19,939 nucleotides of DNA, taken from assembly GCA_934279105.1 (NCBI GenBank), contig CAKQWR010000012.1, forward strand, positions 1-19,939. Direction: 5' to 3'. The position numbers were made by a program, and so were the translations under genes. The DNA comes from an uncultured Oribacterium sp. GTDB lineage: Bacteria > Bacillota > Clostridia > Lachnospirales > Lachnospiraceae. The notes under the pieces are model-generated. The model was given only the letters and a program-made list of their open reading frames with translations, was not told where the DNA came from and searched no databases. How positions within the stretch are numbered: the stretch's first letter is position 1; every line of letters begins with the position of its first letter. Positions 1-7,407 of the stretch are shown here, one piece after another.

Positions 1-1380
1 GTCGTAGGTGATGGTACCCTTCTGAATCTCGTAGAAGCGGTTGATGAGGTTCGTGATGGTCGTCTTTCCGGCACCGGTCGCACCAACAAAGGCCACCTTC
101 TGACCAGGACGAGCGTAGACATTGACTTCATGCAGCACTGTATGCTTGCCATCGTAGGAGAAATCCACATCCTTCAGTACGACGTCACCCTCGAGGCGCT
201 TATAGGTCACGCTACCGTCTGCTTCTACCTTCTTCCATGCCCACTGCTCTGTGCGCTCTTCACACTCCTCGATCCGACCGTTGCACTCATGACAGCGTAC
301 AAGCGTCACGGTGCCCTCATCCTCCTCCGGCTGCTGATCCATCAGCGCGAAGATACGACGTGCGCCTGCAAGGCCCATCACGATGGCATTGATCTGCTGT
401 GAGATACCACCGATCTGGCCGGCAAACTGCCGCTCCATGTTGAGGAACGGAACGGTAATACTGATACTGAGTGCCATGCCGCTGAGGCTCAGATTCGGAA
501 CCTTCATAAGAAGCAACGCACCACCCGCAAATGCAAGTACCACATAGAGCATATTTCCGATATTGCCGAGAATCGGCATCAGCGTATTTGCGTAGCGATT
601 TGCCTTCTCTGACACTTCGAACAGTTCATCATTGATCTGGTCGAAGTCATGCTTCGCTGCCTCTTCATGATTGAAGACCTTTACGACCTTCTGACCGTTC
701 ATCATCTCCTCGATGAAGCCCTCGGTCTTCGCCACTGCTGCCTGCTGCTTGATAAAGTAACGTCCGGAGCTTCCGCCGACCTTCTTTACAACTCTCGTCA
801 TGACGGTAATTCCACCAACCACGAGGATCGTAAGCCAGATGCTGTAATACAGCATGAGGGAAAATACCGTCACGAGGATAATCGCCGAGGTCAGAAGCTG
901 CGGAATCGATTGTGAAATCATCTGGCGAAGCGCATCGACGTCGTTTGTATAGTACGACATGATATCGCCATGCTCATTATGGTCAAAATACGAAATCGGC
1001 AGCTTCTGCATGCCATCAAACATCTTCGTACGTAATTTCTTCAGCGCGCCCTGTGTAATCACCGCCATGCACTGGTTATATGTGATGCCCGCGATAAGCG
1101 ACAGCGCATAGAGAAGCGCGAGCGTCAGCACAAGACTCAAAATCTGCGCGGAAACGCCGGCCCAGTCACCACTCTGCCAGTTCTGCTCGATCAACGCGAT
1201 AATGCGCTGCTGGAAAAGAGACGGAATCGCTGTTACGACAGCATTGATCAGAATGCATACAAGCGTGAACGGCAGAAGTAACGGGTAGAACGAGAAGATC
1301 ATCTTGATCAGTCGGCCGAGCGTGCCATCCTTCAGCACGTTTTTGTCAACCGGACCGCGCATATTTCTATTTCCCTTCAT
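1..1380 (-). CDS. ABC exporter half-transporter, TMD-NBD (partial, C-terminus outside window)
   Basis: This is a membrane-spanning ABC exporter subunit. About 460 residues are visible and the rest of the ATPase domain lies beyond the window edge. The N-terminal ~330 residues are an exporter-type membrane domain with several hydrophobic segments and a coupling-helix-like stretch (QKLPISYFDHNEHGD). The ATPase domain begins near residue 395, with Walker A GATGAGKT at 433-440. Between them is an insert of about 40 residues with Cys363, Cys366 and Cys373 (CxxC-x6-C) and a WAWKK motif. The start codon overlaps the stop of the upstream ABC gene in an ATGA arrangement (1377-1380), implying translational coupling. 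The upstream partner has a degenerate ATPase site, so this subunit should carry the canonical catalytic glutamate, but that region is off the window. The substrate cannot be read from the sequence; drugs, peptides or lipids are typical. Confidence 0.93.
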   Translation of the reverse strand, partial: MKGNRNMRGPVDKNVLKDGTLGRLIKMIFSFYPLLLPFTLVCILINAVVTAIPSLFQQRIIALIEQNWQSGDWAGVSAQILSLVLTLALLYALSLIAGITYNQCMAVITQGALKKLRTKMFDGMQKLPISYFDHNEHGDIMSYYTNDVDALRQMISQSIPQLLTSAIILVTVFSLMLYYSIWLTILVVGGITVMTRVVKKVGGSSGRYFIKQQAAVAKTEGFIEEMMNGQKVVKVFNHEEAAKHDFDQINDELFEVSEKANRYANTLMPILGNIGNMLYVVLAFAGGALLLMKVPNLSLSGMALSISITVPFLNMERQFAGQIGGISQQINAIVMGLAGARRIFALMDQQPEEDEGTVTLVRCHECNGRIEECEERTEQWAWKKVEADGSVTYKRLEGDVVLKDVDFSYDGKHTVLHEVNVYARPGQKVAFVGATGAGKTTITNLINRFYEIQKGTITYD

Positions 1381-3143
1381 CGCTGCACTCCCCCCTTCTC
1401 TGTATTTTCGGCTGTTTTATTCTGGCTGTAATAAAGATCCTGATACATTGCATTCCGGCTGAGAAGTTCCGCATGGGTACCGATATCCGCGATACGGCCG
1501 CCGTCCATGATAAGGATACGATCCGCATCCTGTACGGAGGATACGCGTTGTGCGATGATGATCTTCGTGGTTTCCGGAATGAAATCCCGGAAGCCCTTTC
1601 GAATCATGGCATCGGTCTTCGTATCAACCGCGGAGGTGGAGTCATCGAGAATCAGCACCTTCGGCTTCTTAAGGATCGCACGAGCGATACAGAGGCGCTG
1701 CTTCTGGCCGCCGGAAACGTTCGTACCACCCTGGGTGATGAACGTTTCGTACTTGTCAGGGAAGTTCTGAACGAATTCATCCGCCTGTGCAAGCTGACAG
1801 GCAGCGACGATTTCCTCGTCTGTCGCCTTCGGGTTTCCCCAGCGGAGGTTTTCCGCGATGGTGCCCGAGAAGAGGACGTTTTTCTGAAGTACGACGGCGA
1901 CCTGATCACGCAGGAGCTTGAGGTCGTACTTTCGTACGTCGACACCGCCGACCAGCACCTCGCCCTCGCTTGCGTCATAGAGACGGGAAATCAGCTGGAT
2001 GAGCGAGGACTTCGAAGAACCGGTGCCACCCATGATGCCGATGGTTTCACCGGATTTGATATGAAGATCGATGTCCGAGAGGACGTAATTCTCAGCATTG
2101 GCCTGATACTTGAAGCTCACATGGTCGAAGTCGATCGAACCATCCTTTACTTCTGTCACCGGAGTCGCCGGATTCGTAAGCGTGCTGTTTTCGCTTAGAA
2201 CCTCAGCGATACGCTCGGCAGACTCGGCCGACATGGTCACCATGACGAAAATCATGCTGAGCATCATGAGGGACATGAGGATCTGGAAGCTGTAGGTCAA
2301 GAGCGCAGAGAACTGTCCGACATCGAGGGCGGCACCGCGGCTCGAAATAATCGTGTAGGAACCGAAGCTCAACACGAAAATCATGACCGTATAGAGGCAG
2401 AACTGCATCAGCGGGTTGTTAAACGCAAGGATGCGCTCCGCCTTCGTAAAGTCGCGCTGAACATCCGTCGCTGCGAGATCGAACTTCTGCATTTCATAGT
2501 CTTCACGGACGAAAGACTTCACGACACGCATGCCGTTGATGTTCTCCTGTACAGAATCATTCAGGCGATCGTACTTCTTAAAAACGCGACGGAAAATCGG
2601 CATAACGATCTTGATGATGACAGCGAGGCCGATACCGAGAATCGGGATGACCGCCACGAAAATCCAGGCCATACGACCACCCATGATGAAGGCGGTGGTG
2701 AATGAGAAAATCAGCATCGCCGGCGCACGGAAGCCGAGTCGAATCAGCATCATGTAGGCCATCTGAAGATTCTGGATATCCGTGGTCATACGGGTAACGA
2801 GAGAACTCGTCTGAAAATGATCGATGTTTTCGAAGGAAAAGTCCTGAATCTTATAGAAGAGATCCTTTCGAAGATTGCGGGCGAAACCCGTCGAAGCGGT
2901 CGCACAGTTGTTACCGGCGGCTACACCACAGAGAAGCGACAGTGTCGCAAGCACAAGCAGTACGAAACCATACTTACCGATGGTACCCATGCCGGCGCCA
3001 CCCTTGATCTGATTGATCAGCACTGCGGTTACGAATGGGATGATGGTTTCAATGAGTGACTCCAGAAGCACAAACAGCGGCGCACGCATGCTCGGCCCCT
3101 TAAACTCGCGGATGGATTTCGAGAGCGTCTTGATAACGTCCAT
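1377..3143 (-). CDS. ABC exporter half-transporter with degenerate ATPase site
   Basis: This is a 588-residue TMD-NBD exporter subunit, a normal length for the family. Residues ~15-310 form the membrane domain. The ATPase domain has Walker A GGTGSSKS at 372-379, signature VSGGQ at 476-480 and Walker B ending in Asp500. The catalytic glutamate position is Asp501 (LILDDSTSAVD) and the H-loop histidine is Gln532 (IIAQRVSS). These substitutions mark the non-hydrolysing site of heterodimeric exporters, so it should pair with the gene directly downstream, which it overlaps by 4 bp. The ATG at 3143 has an excellent AGGAGG ribosome binding site 5-6 bases upstream. The gene is the first of its operon, about 220 nt from a probable promoter. 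No MarR-type regulator gene is adjacent, although such operons often carry one. Confidence 0.95.
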   Translation of the reverse strand: MDVIKTLSKSIREFKGPSMRAPLFVLLESLIETIIPFVTAVLINQIKGGAGMGTIGKYGFVLLVLATLSLLCGVAAGNNCATASTGFARNLRKDLFYKIQDFSFENIDHFQTSSLVTRMTTDIQNLQMAYMMLIRLGFRAPAMLIFSFTTAFIMGGRMAWIFVAVIPILGIGLAVIIKIVMPIFRRVFKKYDRLNDSVQENINGMRVVKSFVREDYEMQKFDLAATDVQRDFTKAERILAFNNPLMQFCLYTVMIFVLSFGSYTIISSRGAALDVGQFSALLTYSFQILMSLMMLSMIFVMVTMSAESAERIAEVLSENSTLTNPATPVTEVKDGSIDFDHVSFKYQANAENYVLSDIDLHIKSGETIGIMGGTGSSKSSLIQLISRLYDASEGEVLVGGVDVRKYDLKLLRDQVAVVLQKNVLFSGTIAENLRWGNPKATDEEIVAACQLAQADEFVQNFPDKYETFITQGGTNVSGGQKQRLCIARAILKKPKVLILDDSTSAVDTKTDAMIRKGFRDFIPETTKIIIAQRVSSVQDADRILIMDGGRIADIGTHAELLSRNAMYQDLYYSQNKTAENTEKGGVQR

Positions 3144-3365
3144 AAATTCCTCCTGTAGATATAAACGATAGGCGACGAAAAGCAGTGTATGATCCCCACA
3201 GTCGGCCCTATACTCCCCGACTGAAAAATCGAATGTTGCGAAGCGTAAGAGATGCAGGTTTCAAATCGAACGATCCATCGACGGCAACCGTATGGGATGA
3301 ACGCTGATTTTACCTGACATTTTCGAAACTGAAGATACGCTGTAAACGCCTGCTTTTCGCGAAAC
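3144..3365 (-). other. Long 5' leader of the ABC operon
   Basis: This gene-free stretch would form a 5' leader of about 220 nt if the promoter at 3372-3400 is used. On the transcribed strand it can form a hairpin with a 7-bp stem (CAGTCGG / CCGACTG, 3217-3223 with 3199-3205, loop of 11 nt) about 55 nt before the ABC start. An ATG-to-TGA open frame of 19 codons also lies in it, but it lacks a recognisable ribosome binding site. I do not recognise a known riboswitch. Confidence 0.35.
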
Positions 3366-3371
3366 TTTACT

Positions 3372-3400
3372 ATATTAAAACATTGTGCACAACAAATCAA
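3372..3400 (-). promoter_or_regulatory. Probable sigma-A promoter of the ABC pair
   Basis: Read on the minus strand there is a -35 box TTGATT (3395-3400), a 17-bp spacer and a -10 box TAATAT (3372-3377). It points at the ABC pair starting at 3143. The match is good but has not been tested experimentally. Confidence 0.5.
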
Positions 3401-3410
3401 TGTGTTCACA
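3383..3410. promoter_or_regulatory. Operator-like palindromes over the ABC promoter
   Basis: A perfect 10-bp palindrome, TTGTGCACAA (3383-3392), sits inside the promoter spacer. A second TGTG-TT-CACA dyad follows at 3401-3410, just upstream of the -35 box. An ACATTG / CAATGT inverted pair (3380-3385 / 3398-3403) brackets the spacer. The placement suits a repressor site; the regulator is unknown. Confidence 0.35.
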
Positions 3411-3440
3411 AAAAGTTCAGATTCCTTGTTTAGCGTTCCT

Positions 3441-3495
3441 GTTCAGGCATGGTCCGAATGACTTCTGCCGTCTGCCCTCCGGGCTACGCCTGAAC
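3441..3495. repeat. Inverted repeat, possible structured RNA
   Basis: An 8-bp perfect inverted repeat, GTTCAGGC (3441-3448) and GCCTGAAC (3488-3495), encloses a small hairpin GCCC-TCC-GGGC (3474-3484). It lies between the terminator of the GGDEF gene and the ABC promoter. No T-run follows on either strand, so it is not an obvious terminator. It could be a weak structured RNA or a protein-binding site. Confidence 0.3.
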
Positions 3496-3505
3496 TGTGC
3501 CATCT

Positions 3506-3542
3506 AAAAAGGAGCCCTGCACATGAGTGCAGTCGGCTCCTT
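3506..3542 (-). terminator. Rho-independent terminator of the Hpt / c-di-GMP operon
   Basis: On the minus strand a strong stem forms: AAGGAGCC pairs with GGCTCCTT and an inner CTGCAC pairs with GTGCAG around a TCAT loop, with GA unpaired on one side. A T-run (A-run at 3506-3510 on the plus strand) follows. It lies 8 bases after the stop codon of the 3550-5931 gene. Confidence 0.85.
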
Positions 3543-3549
3543 CCATCAT

Positions 3550-5931
3550 TTATTCATCCATATCTTTTCCTGCCTTCGCGGCTTTCTCTGCATACATCAG
3601 AACGTCTGCCTGACGAATCGCCTCCGTAATCGGATGAACGCCGGAAACGCCACCGATGGAGACGGCGAGACGAAGATCCGGATACTCCGGAAGACGGATA
3701 TTTCGAACCGCCTCTTCGATTTCCTTCATTTTTTTCTTTAGGATTTCTTTACTCATCTTCGGGAAGAACAGTAGGAACTCATCACCACCGTAGCGAAGCA
3801 GGATATCCGTTTTACGAATACAGGTTTTGATCGTCGCGGCGATGTCGCGCAGCACCGCATCTCCGGCCGGGTGTCCGAAGGAGTCATTGACCTGCTTAAA
3901 ATGATCGATATCGATGACCGCAACGCACTCCATTCCTTCAAGATGCGCGCGGTAGACTTCATAGTAGCGACGAGAATAGGTGCGCGTCACCGGATCCATA
4001 AAGAGCTCCAGGTGTTCGCCATTATTCCGTTCCAGAAGAAGGCGGGTACCATTTGTATCGATCCAGCGGCCTTCATTCATCTTACTCAGCATCTCCAGTA
4101 CACAGGCTGTGCCATTCAGATTGATATATTTCGAAATCACGAAATACATATCCGTACTCGTGAATTCCAGCTTGTTCAGCGTCGTCTTCTGCGCATATGC
4201 ACGCGTCGAGGTACAGTTGGCGCAGGAGCCATCATTGTTCCAGAAAGCAGCACAATGCTTACCTGTACGGCGGAGGATACCCTGCTCATCCAGCGCCAGT
4301 ACTTCGGTGTCCGTCGGATCGACGAGACGTACGACATCGAAAACGGATTGCAGGCACTTGATATTCTGAAGAATAATCGGAGCAGCATCTGTTTTCGCGC
4401 CCCGCTGGAACGCCCACTCTTTTTCGACTTTCAGCTGCGGGTCGATCATCTGCCCAACCGCAGCGACATAGTGATCCGGCTGCGCATCTGACCACAGTGT
4501 CCGAATCCGCAGATCACACCAGCGATATTCGTCTCCTTTCGGGAACAGGATACTCATAGAGAACTCCGGATTCTCCCGCGTCGTCGCATCCATCGCCACC
4601 TGCAGGCGCTTGAAATCCTTCGGACCGATATATCGAAAGCTACTCATATGCAACACATTTTTCACAGAATGCCGAAACTGTGGCGGTTCATTCCAGTCCG
4701 TAATCGTCGCCAGCTTCGAAACTGCATCATACTCAAACTGTATTCCACCGTTGACAGAGGCGAAAAAGTCGATTCTCTCCTGCATCGAATTCAGAAGATT
4801 CTGTACACGATCGTTCTTCGGAAGATCTGCATGCATGAGGATTTCATCCGATAGACGATTCATATCAACACGATATGGCATTACGTCTGAAGAAACGGAT
4901 GTCAAGTCACGAAGCTGTGGAGCTGTCTCCAGCAGGCACTCCAGAAGCAACGGATTAAACGCACCGCACTCTCCGTCCATGATCATACGGATCGCCGTCT
5001 CATGATCATAGGCTTTCTTATAGCTGCGTTCACTCGTCAGCGCATCGTAGACATCCGCGATGGCCACGATCTGCGCGGAAATCGGAATCTGTTCACCGAT
5101 CAATCCATCCGGATAGCCATGCCCATCCCAGCGTTCATGGTGCCACCGGCAGATTTCCAGCGCATAACGATAGATCGGTTTATCCGGCCCGACATTCATC
5201 TGTTCCAGAATATAGGCACCGGCAGCAGCGTGCGTCTTGATTTTTTCAAACTCTGCTTTCGTGAGCTTCCCCGGTTTGTTAAGAATTTCTTCCGGAATCA
5301 CGATCTTACCGATGTCATGGAGTGCAGAGGCCGTCTTGATAAACGCGATATCCTCCTCCGTAAGATGGTAGCTCTTCGTTTTCTTTATAAGCTGATGTAA
5401 CAGAGTCTCTGTGATACTACGGATATGCCGGATATGATCTCCACTCTCATGGTTTCGTATCTCTACGACATTGCCGAGGATACTGACCATCAGATTGTTG
5501 TTCTCCTCTTTTTCTGTGATCTGATCCGATACCAGCTGCATGAGCCGCTTCTGATTCACATACATTTTCAGCGTATTCTCTACACGTCGACGAACGATAA
5601 AGAAATTAAACGGCCGTGGAATATAGTCTGTGACACCGAGCGAATATGCATGCTCCATCGATTTCACAGATTCCTCCATCGTTATGATGATAACCGGAAT
5701 CTCCTGAATCCAGCGAAAGCGATTCATCTCTTCGAGCACCTCGAAACCATCCATTTCCGGCATGTTAATGTCGAGGAGCATCAAATCGATGTCCGTCCGC
5801 TTCTCGAGGATGTGTAACGCTTCCCGTCCGTCCTGAGCTTCCACATAATTGTATTGGTCACCCAGCATGTCGATCAGCATCATGCGATTTATTTCAGCAT
5901 CATCTACAATGAGTATCGTCTGCCGTTCCAT
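3550..5931 (-). CDS. REC / HD-GYP / PAS-like / GGDEF dual c-di-GMP enzyme
   Basis: This 793-residue cytoplasmic response regulator has intact motifs for both degrading and making cyclic di-GMP. The receiver domain (1-120) has the acidic pair Asp10-Asp11, phospho-acceptor Asp54 and Thr84, but the usual conserved lysine is Arg106 (PRPF). The HD-GYP phosphodiesterase domain (~145-340) has His205-Asp206, His264-His265-Glu266 and GYP 272-274. A PAS-like region follows (~360-480), then a second sensor-like segment with Cys560, Cys570 and Cys573. The C-terminal cyclase has GGDEF at 715-719 and a product-inhibition I-site RKTD at 706-709, five residues before it. It starts 48 bp after an Hpt gene and the ATG at 5931 has a GGAGGAG site. 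Net activity could be synthesis or hydrolysis, switched by phosphorylation or ligand. Confidence 0.95.
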   Translation of the reverse strand: MERQTILIVDDAEINRMMLIDMLGDQYNYVEAQDGREALHILEKRTDIDLMLLDINMPEMDGFEVLEEMNRFRWIQEIPVIIITMEESVKSMEHAYSLGVTDYIPRPFNFFIVRRRVENTLKMYVNQKRLMQLVSDQITEKEENNNLMVSILGNVVEIRNHESGDHIRHIRSITETLLHQLIKKTKSYHLTEEDIAFIKTASALHDIGKIVIPEEILNKPGKLTKAEFEKIKTHAAAGAYILEQMNVGPDKPIYRYALEICRWHHERWDGHGYPDGLIGEQIPISAQIVAIADVYDALTSERSYKKAYDHETAIRMIMDGECGAFNPLLLECLLETAPQLRDLTSVSSDVMPYRVDMNRLSDEILMHADLPKNDRVQNLLNSMQERIDFFASVNGGIQFEYDAVSKLATITDWNEPPQFRHSVKNVLHMSSFRYIGPKDFKRLQVAMDATTRENPEFSMSILFPKGDEYRWCDLRIRTLWSDAQPDHYVAAVGQMIDPQLKVEKEWAFQRGAKTDAAPIILQNIKCLQSVFDVVRLVDPTDTEVLALDEQGILRRTGKHCAAFWNNDGSCANCTSTRAYAQKTTLNKLEFTSTDMYFVISKYINLNGTACVLEMLSKMNEGRWIDTNGTRLLLERNNGEHLELFMDPVTRTYSRRYYEVYRAHLEGMECVAVIDIDHFKQVNDSFGHPAGDAVLRDIAATIKTCIRKTDILLRYGGDEFLLFFPKMSKEILKKKMKEIEEAVRNIRLPEYPDLRLAVSIGGVSGVHPITEAIRQADVLMYAEKAAKAGKDMDE

Positions 5932-5979
5932 GAACTACTCCTCCGTCACCATCCTCGGCCATCCTGTAGAAAAGCCGCA

Positions 5980-6327
5980 TCAATCCACCTGCTTCAGAAG
6001 ACGTACCGTCTTCTCATACTCCTCAACCACCTGCGCATACAGTGGTTCATACCCCGCCATACGGCGGCTGCGCAGAAGCTCCGTGAGTTCGATCGTCGGC
6101 TTCGCCAGCGCTGAAAAGCCGAGTGTAAGACATAGGCCTTTCAACGTATGCGCCGCACGAAAGGCCATCTCTACTTCGCCATCTCGAAGCGCAGCACGCA
6201 ACTGCTCCATACTCTTATCGTCCAGAAACTTCAGCGCAAACTTCTTCACCATTGCAGCATTCGGAATCCGATGCGATACATCGTTATAATCTGCATGCAT
6301 TTCTTCATAACACTGTTCAATCGTCAT
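5980..6327 (-). CDS. Hpt-domain phosphotransfer protein
   Basis: This is a small cytoplasmic phosphotransfer protein of 115 residues, almost entirely one Hpt four-helix domain. The phospho-accepting histidine is His60 in AFRAAHTLKGLCLTLGF, matching the family motif HxLKG. Such proteins carry a phosphoryl group between the receiver domain of a hybrid kinase and a final response regulator. The gene lies 48 bp ahead of the REC / HD-GYP / GGDEF gene in the same direction, so that receiver is its most likely partner. No histidine kinase is in the window, so the upstream kinase must be encoded elsewhere. A GAAGGG ribosome binding site sits 8 bases before the ATG at 6327. Confidence 0.92.
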   Translation of the reverse strand: MTIEQCYEEMHADYNDVSHRIPNAAMVKKFALKFLDDKSMEQLRAALRDGEVEMAFRAAHTLKGLCLTLGFSALAKPTIELTELLRSRRMAGYEPLYAQVVEEYEKTVRLLKQVD

Positions 6328-6409
6328 AGAAAATTCCCTTCTATAATTTTACTGATCTCGTTTGATTTTTTTCTTCCAGAGAGTCCCGTATTTTCACAAC
6401 GGATATCGC

Positions 6410-6437
6410 CTATCGTCTCTTTCTGTAAACCATTTTA
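6410..6437 (-). promoter_or_regulatory. Possible sigma-28 (SigD/FliA)-like promoter for the Hpt operon
   Basis: On the minus strand TAAA (6434-6437) is followed after 16 bases by GACGATAG (6410-6417). This resembles the Firmicute motility-sigma consensus TAAA-N14-16-GCCGATAT. I see no clearly better sigma-A promoter in the 270-bp gap. The match is partial and speculative. Confidence 0.22.
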
Positions 6438-6449
6438 TCTACGCGCACA

Positions 6450-6470
6450 GGAAAAAGGCCTCCTTTTTCC
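6450..6470. repeat. Perfect short hairpin in the 6328-6600 gap
   Basis: GGAAAAAGG (6450-6458) and CCTTTTTCC (6462-6470) form a 9-bp perfect stem with a 3-base loop. It lies upstream of the Hpt gene, after the kinase-like gene. It resembles a compact terminator with its T-run inside the stem, but no T-run follows, so the role is uncertain. Confidence 0.35.
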
Positions 6471-6574
6471 CTGCTCTTTCAGGTTCGAAGGCGCCCTTTT
6501 CCTGCAACACGAAGATTCTGTTTTTCATACGTTCAAAAAATACCAACGATTTATTTTTATGCTGTAAGAAATCC

Positions 6575-6590
6575 GGCCATATGCATGGCC
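6575..6590 (-). terminator. Small hairpin just after the kinase-like gene (weak terminator?)
   Basis: GGCCAT (6575-6580) and ATGGCC (6585-6590) form a 6-bp stem with a 4-base loop. It starts 10 bases past the stop codon of the 6601-7224 gene. The bases that follow on the minus strand (GGATTTCTTAC) are only weakly T-rich. Confidence 0.3.
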
Positions 6591-6600
6591 ATCATCGTTC

Positions 6601-7224
6601 TCAGTCTTCTGCCGGCTTCGGCGTTTTTTCTACTTCGTCATCTTTACATACATGATAGATGATATCCACACAGTTGTCGATGCCGAGTGAACCACTGTCG
6701 AGCGTCAAGTCATAGTTCTGGCACTTGCCCCACTCCTGCTCGGTATAGTAGCGATAGTTGAACTTACGCTTCTTATCCATATCCTTCAGCATCTTATCGG
6801 TGTTCTCCGGCTCTTTATAGATCTCGGTAATTCTGTGTTTCCGCTTCTCGATATCTGCATGGATGAAGATATTGAGCACATCCGTACGCTCACGGAGAAT
6901 GTAGTCCGCGCAGCGTCCGACGATGACACAAGGTCCCTTATCCACAAGGTCCAGAATAACCTCGCGCTGCTTCGCCCAGAGATAATCTTCCGGACTCATG
7001 CCATAGCTGTTTCGCGCAGAGAAGGAATACTCGATCCAGTTGCGGGCACTTGCATACTCGCCCTGTTTCTTCACGTAATCCTCAGCGAAGCCGGTCTTAA
7101 ATGCGGTCTGCTCGATAATTTCCTTATCATACAGTGGGATGCCGAGCTTATCGGCGAGCTTTCGGCCGACCTCACGTCCGCCGGAACCATATTCTCTCGA
7201 AATCGTAACGTAATTTATCTTCAT
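6601..7224 (-). CDS. Cytidylate kinase-like family protein
   Basis: This is a 207-residue cytoplasmic protein of the cytidylate-kinase-like family, a P-loop nucleotide kinase fold. The glycine-rich start TISREYGSGGREVGRKLA (residues 7-24) is the phosphate-binding loop typical of this family, and it is followed by CVIVGRCADYILRE, also typical. The true substrate of this family is not settled; it is distinct from canonical Cmk. I chose the ATG at 7224 because an AGGAGGG site sits 8 bases upstream. The frame is open to an ATG at 7254, but starting there would bury this ribosome binding site in coding sequence. It has its own promoter (7278-7306) and seems to be a single-gene unit between the ABC/PAP2 operon and the Hpt operon. 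Confidence 0.9.
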   Translation of the reverse strand: MKINYVTISREYGSGGREVGRKLADKLGIPLYDKEIIEQTAFKTGFAEDYVKKQGEYASARNWIEYSFSARNSYGMSPEDYLWAKQREVILDLVDKGPCVIVGRCADYILRERTDVLNIFIHADIEKRKHRITEIYKEPENTDKMLKDMDKKRKFNYRYYTEQEWGKCQNYDLTLDSGSLGIDNCVDIIYHVCKDDEVEKTPKPAED

Positions 7225-7277
7225 AGTGTGCCCTCCTGGATGATATTTGATCAACTCTTTTTGATTGATCTATCCTT

Positions 7278-7306
7278 ATTTTATCATTTTTCTTTCATTT
7301 TTTCAA
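7278..7306 (-). promoter_or_regulatory. Near-consensus sigma-A promoter of the kinase-like gene
   Basis: The minus strand carries a -35 box TTGAAA (7301-7306), a 17-bp spacer and a -10 box TAAAAT (7278-7283) within an AT-rich stretch. The leader to the ATG at 7224 is about 45 nt and contains a GATCAA / TTGATC inverted repeat (7249-7254 / 7265-7270). Confidence 0.65.
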
Positions 7307-7359
7307 ACGATATGAAAATTTTTTCCGACGGCAATTTCAGATAATTGTCACATTTCCGC

Positions 7360-7388
7360 GAGCAGACCTGGAGGGGCGGTGCCTGCTC
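7360..7388 (-). terminator. Hairpin after the PAP2 gene, possible terminator
   Basis: On the minus strand GAGCAGGC pairs with GTCTGCTC (8 bp including one G-T pair) around a 13-base loop. It starts 19 bases past the PAP2 stop codon. No T-run follows, so termination is only suggested by position. Confidence 0.35.
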
Positions 7389-7407
7389 ATGAAATCGTCT
7401 CAATTCC

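Noticed and set aside
3029..3409. A 126-codon minus-strand frame running from the ABC leader into the ABC gene
   Set aside because: It has no ribosome binding site, no recognisable domain and overlaps the start of a well-supported gene in another frame.
3871..5817. Several plus-strand frames of 130-206 codons opposite the c-di-GMP gene
   Set aside because: All mirror the REC / HD-GYP / GGDEF gene, whose motifs and ribosome binding site are unambiguous.
6148..6655. Plus-strand frames of 97 and 139 codons covering the 6328-6600 gap
   Set aside because: Phe/Ser-rich composition typical of AT-rich spacer, no ribosome binding site, and they run into genes on the other strand.
7225..7254. Ten-residue N-terminal extension of the cytidylate-kinase-like protein
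   Set aside because: The strong ribosome binding site for the ATG at 7224 lies inside this stretch, and the family motif begins right after the downstream start.
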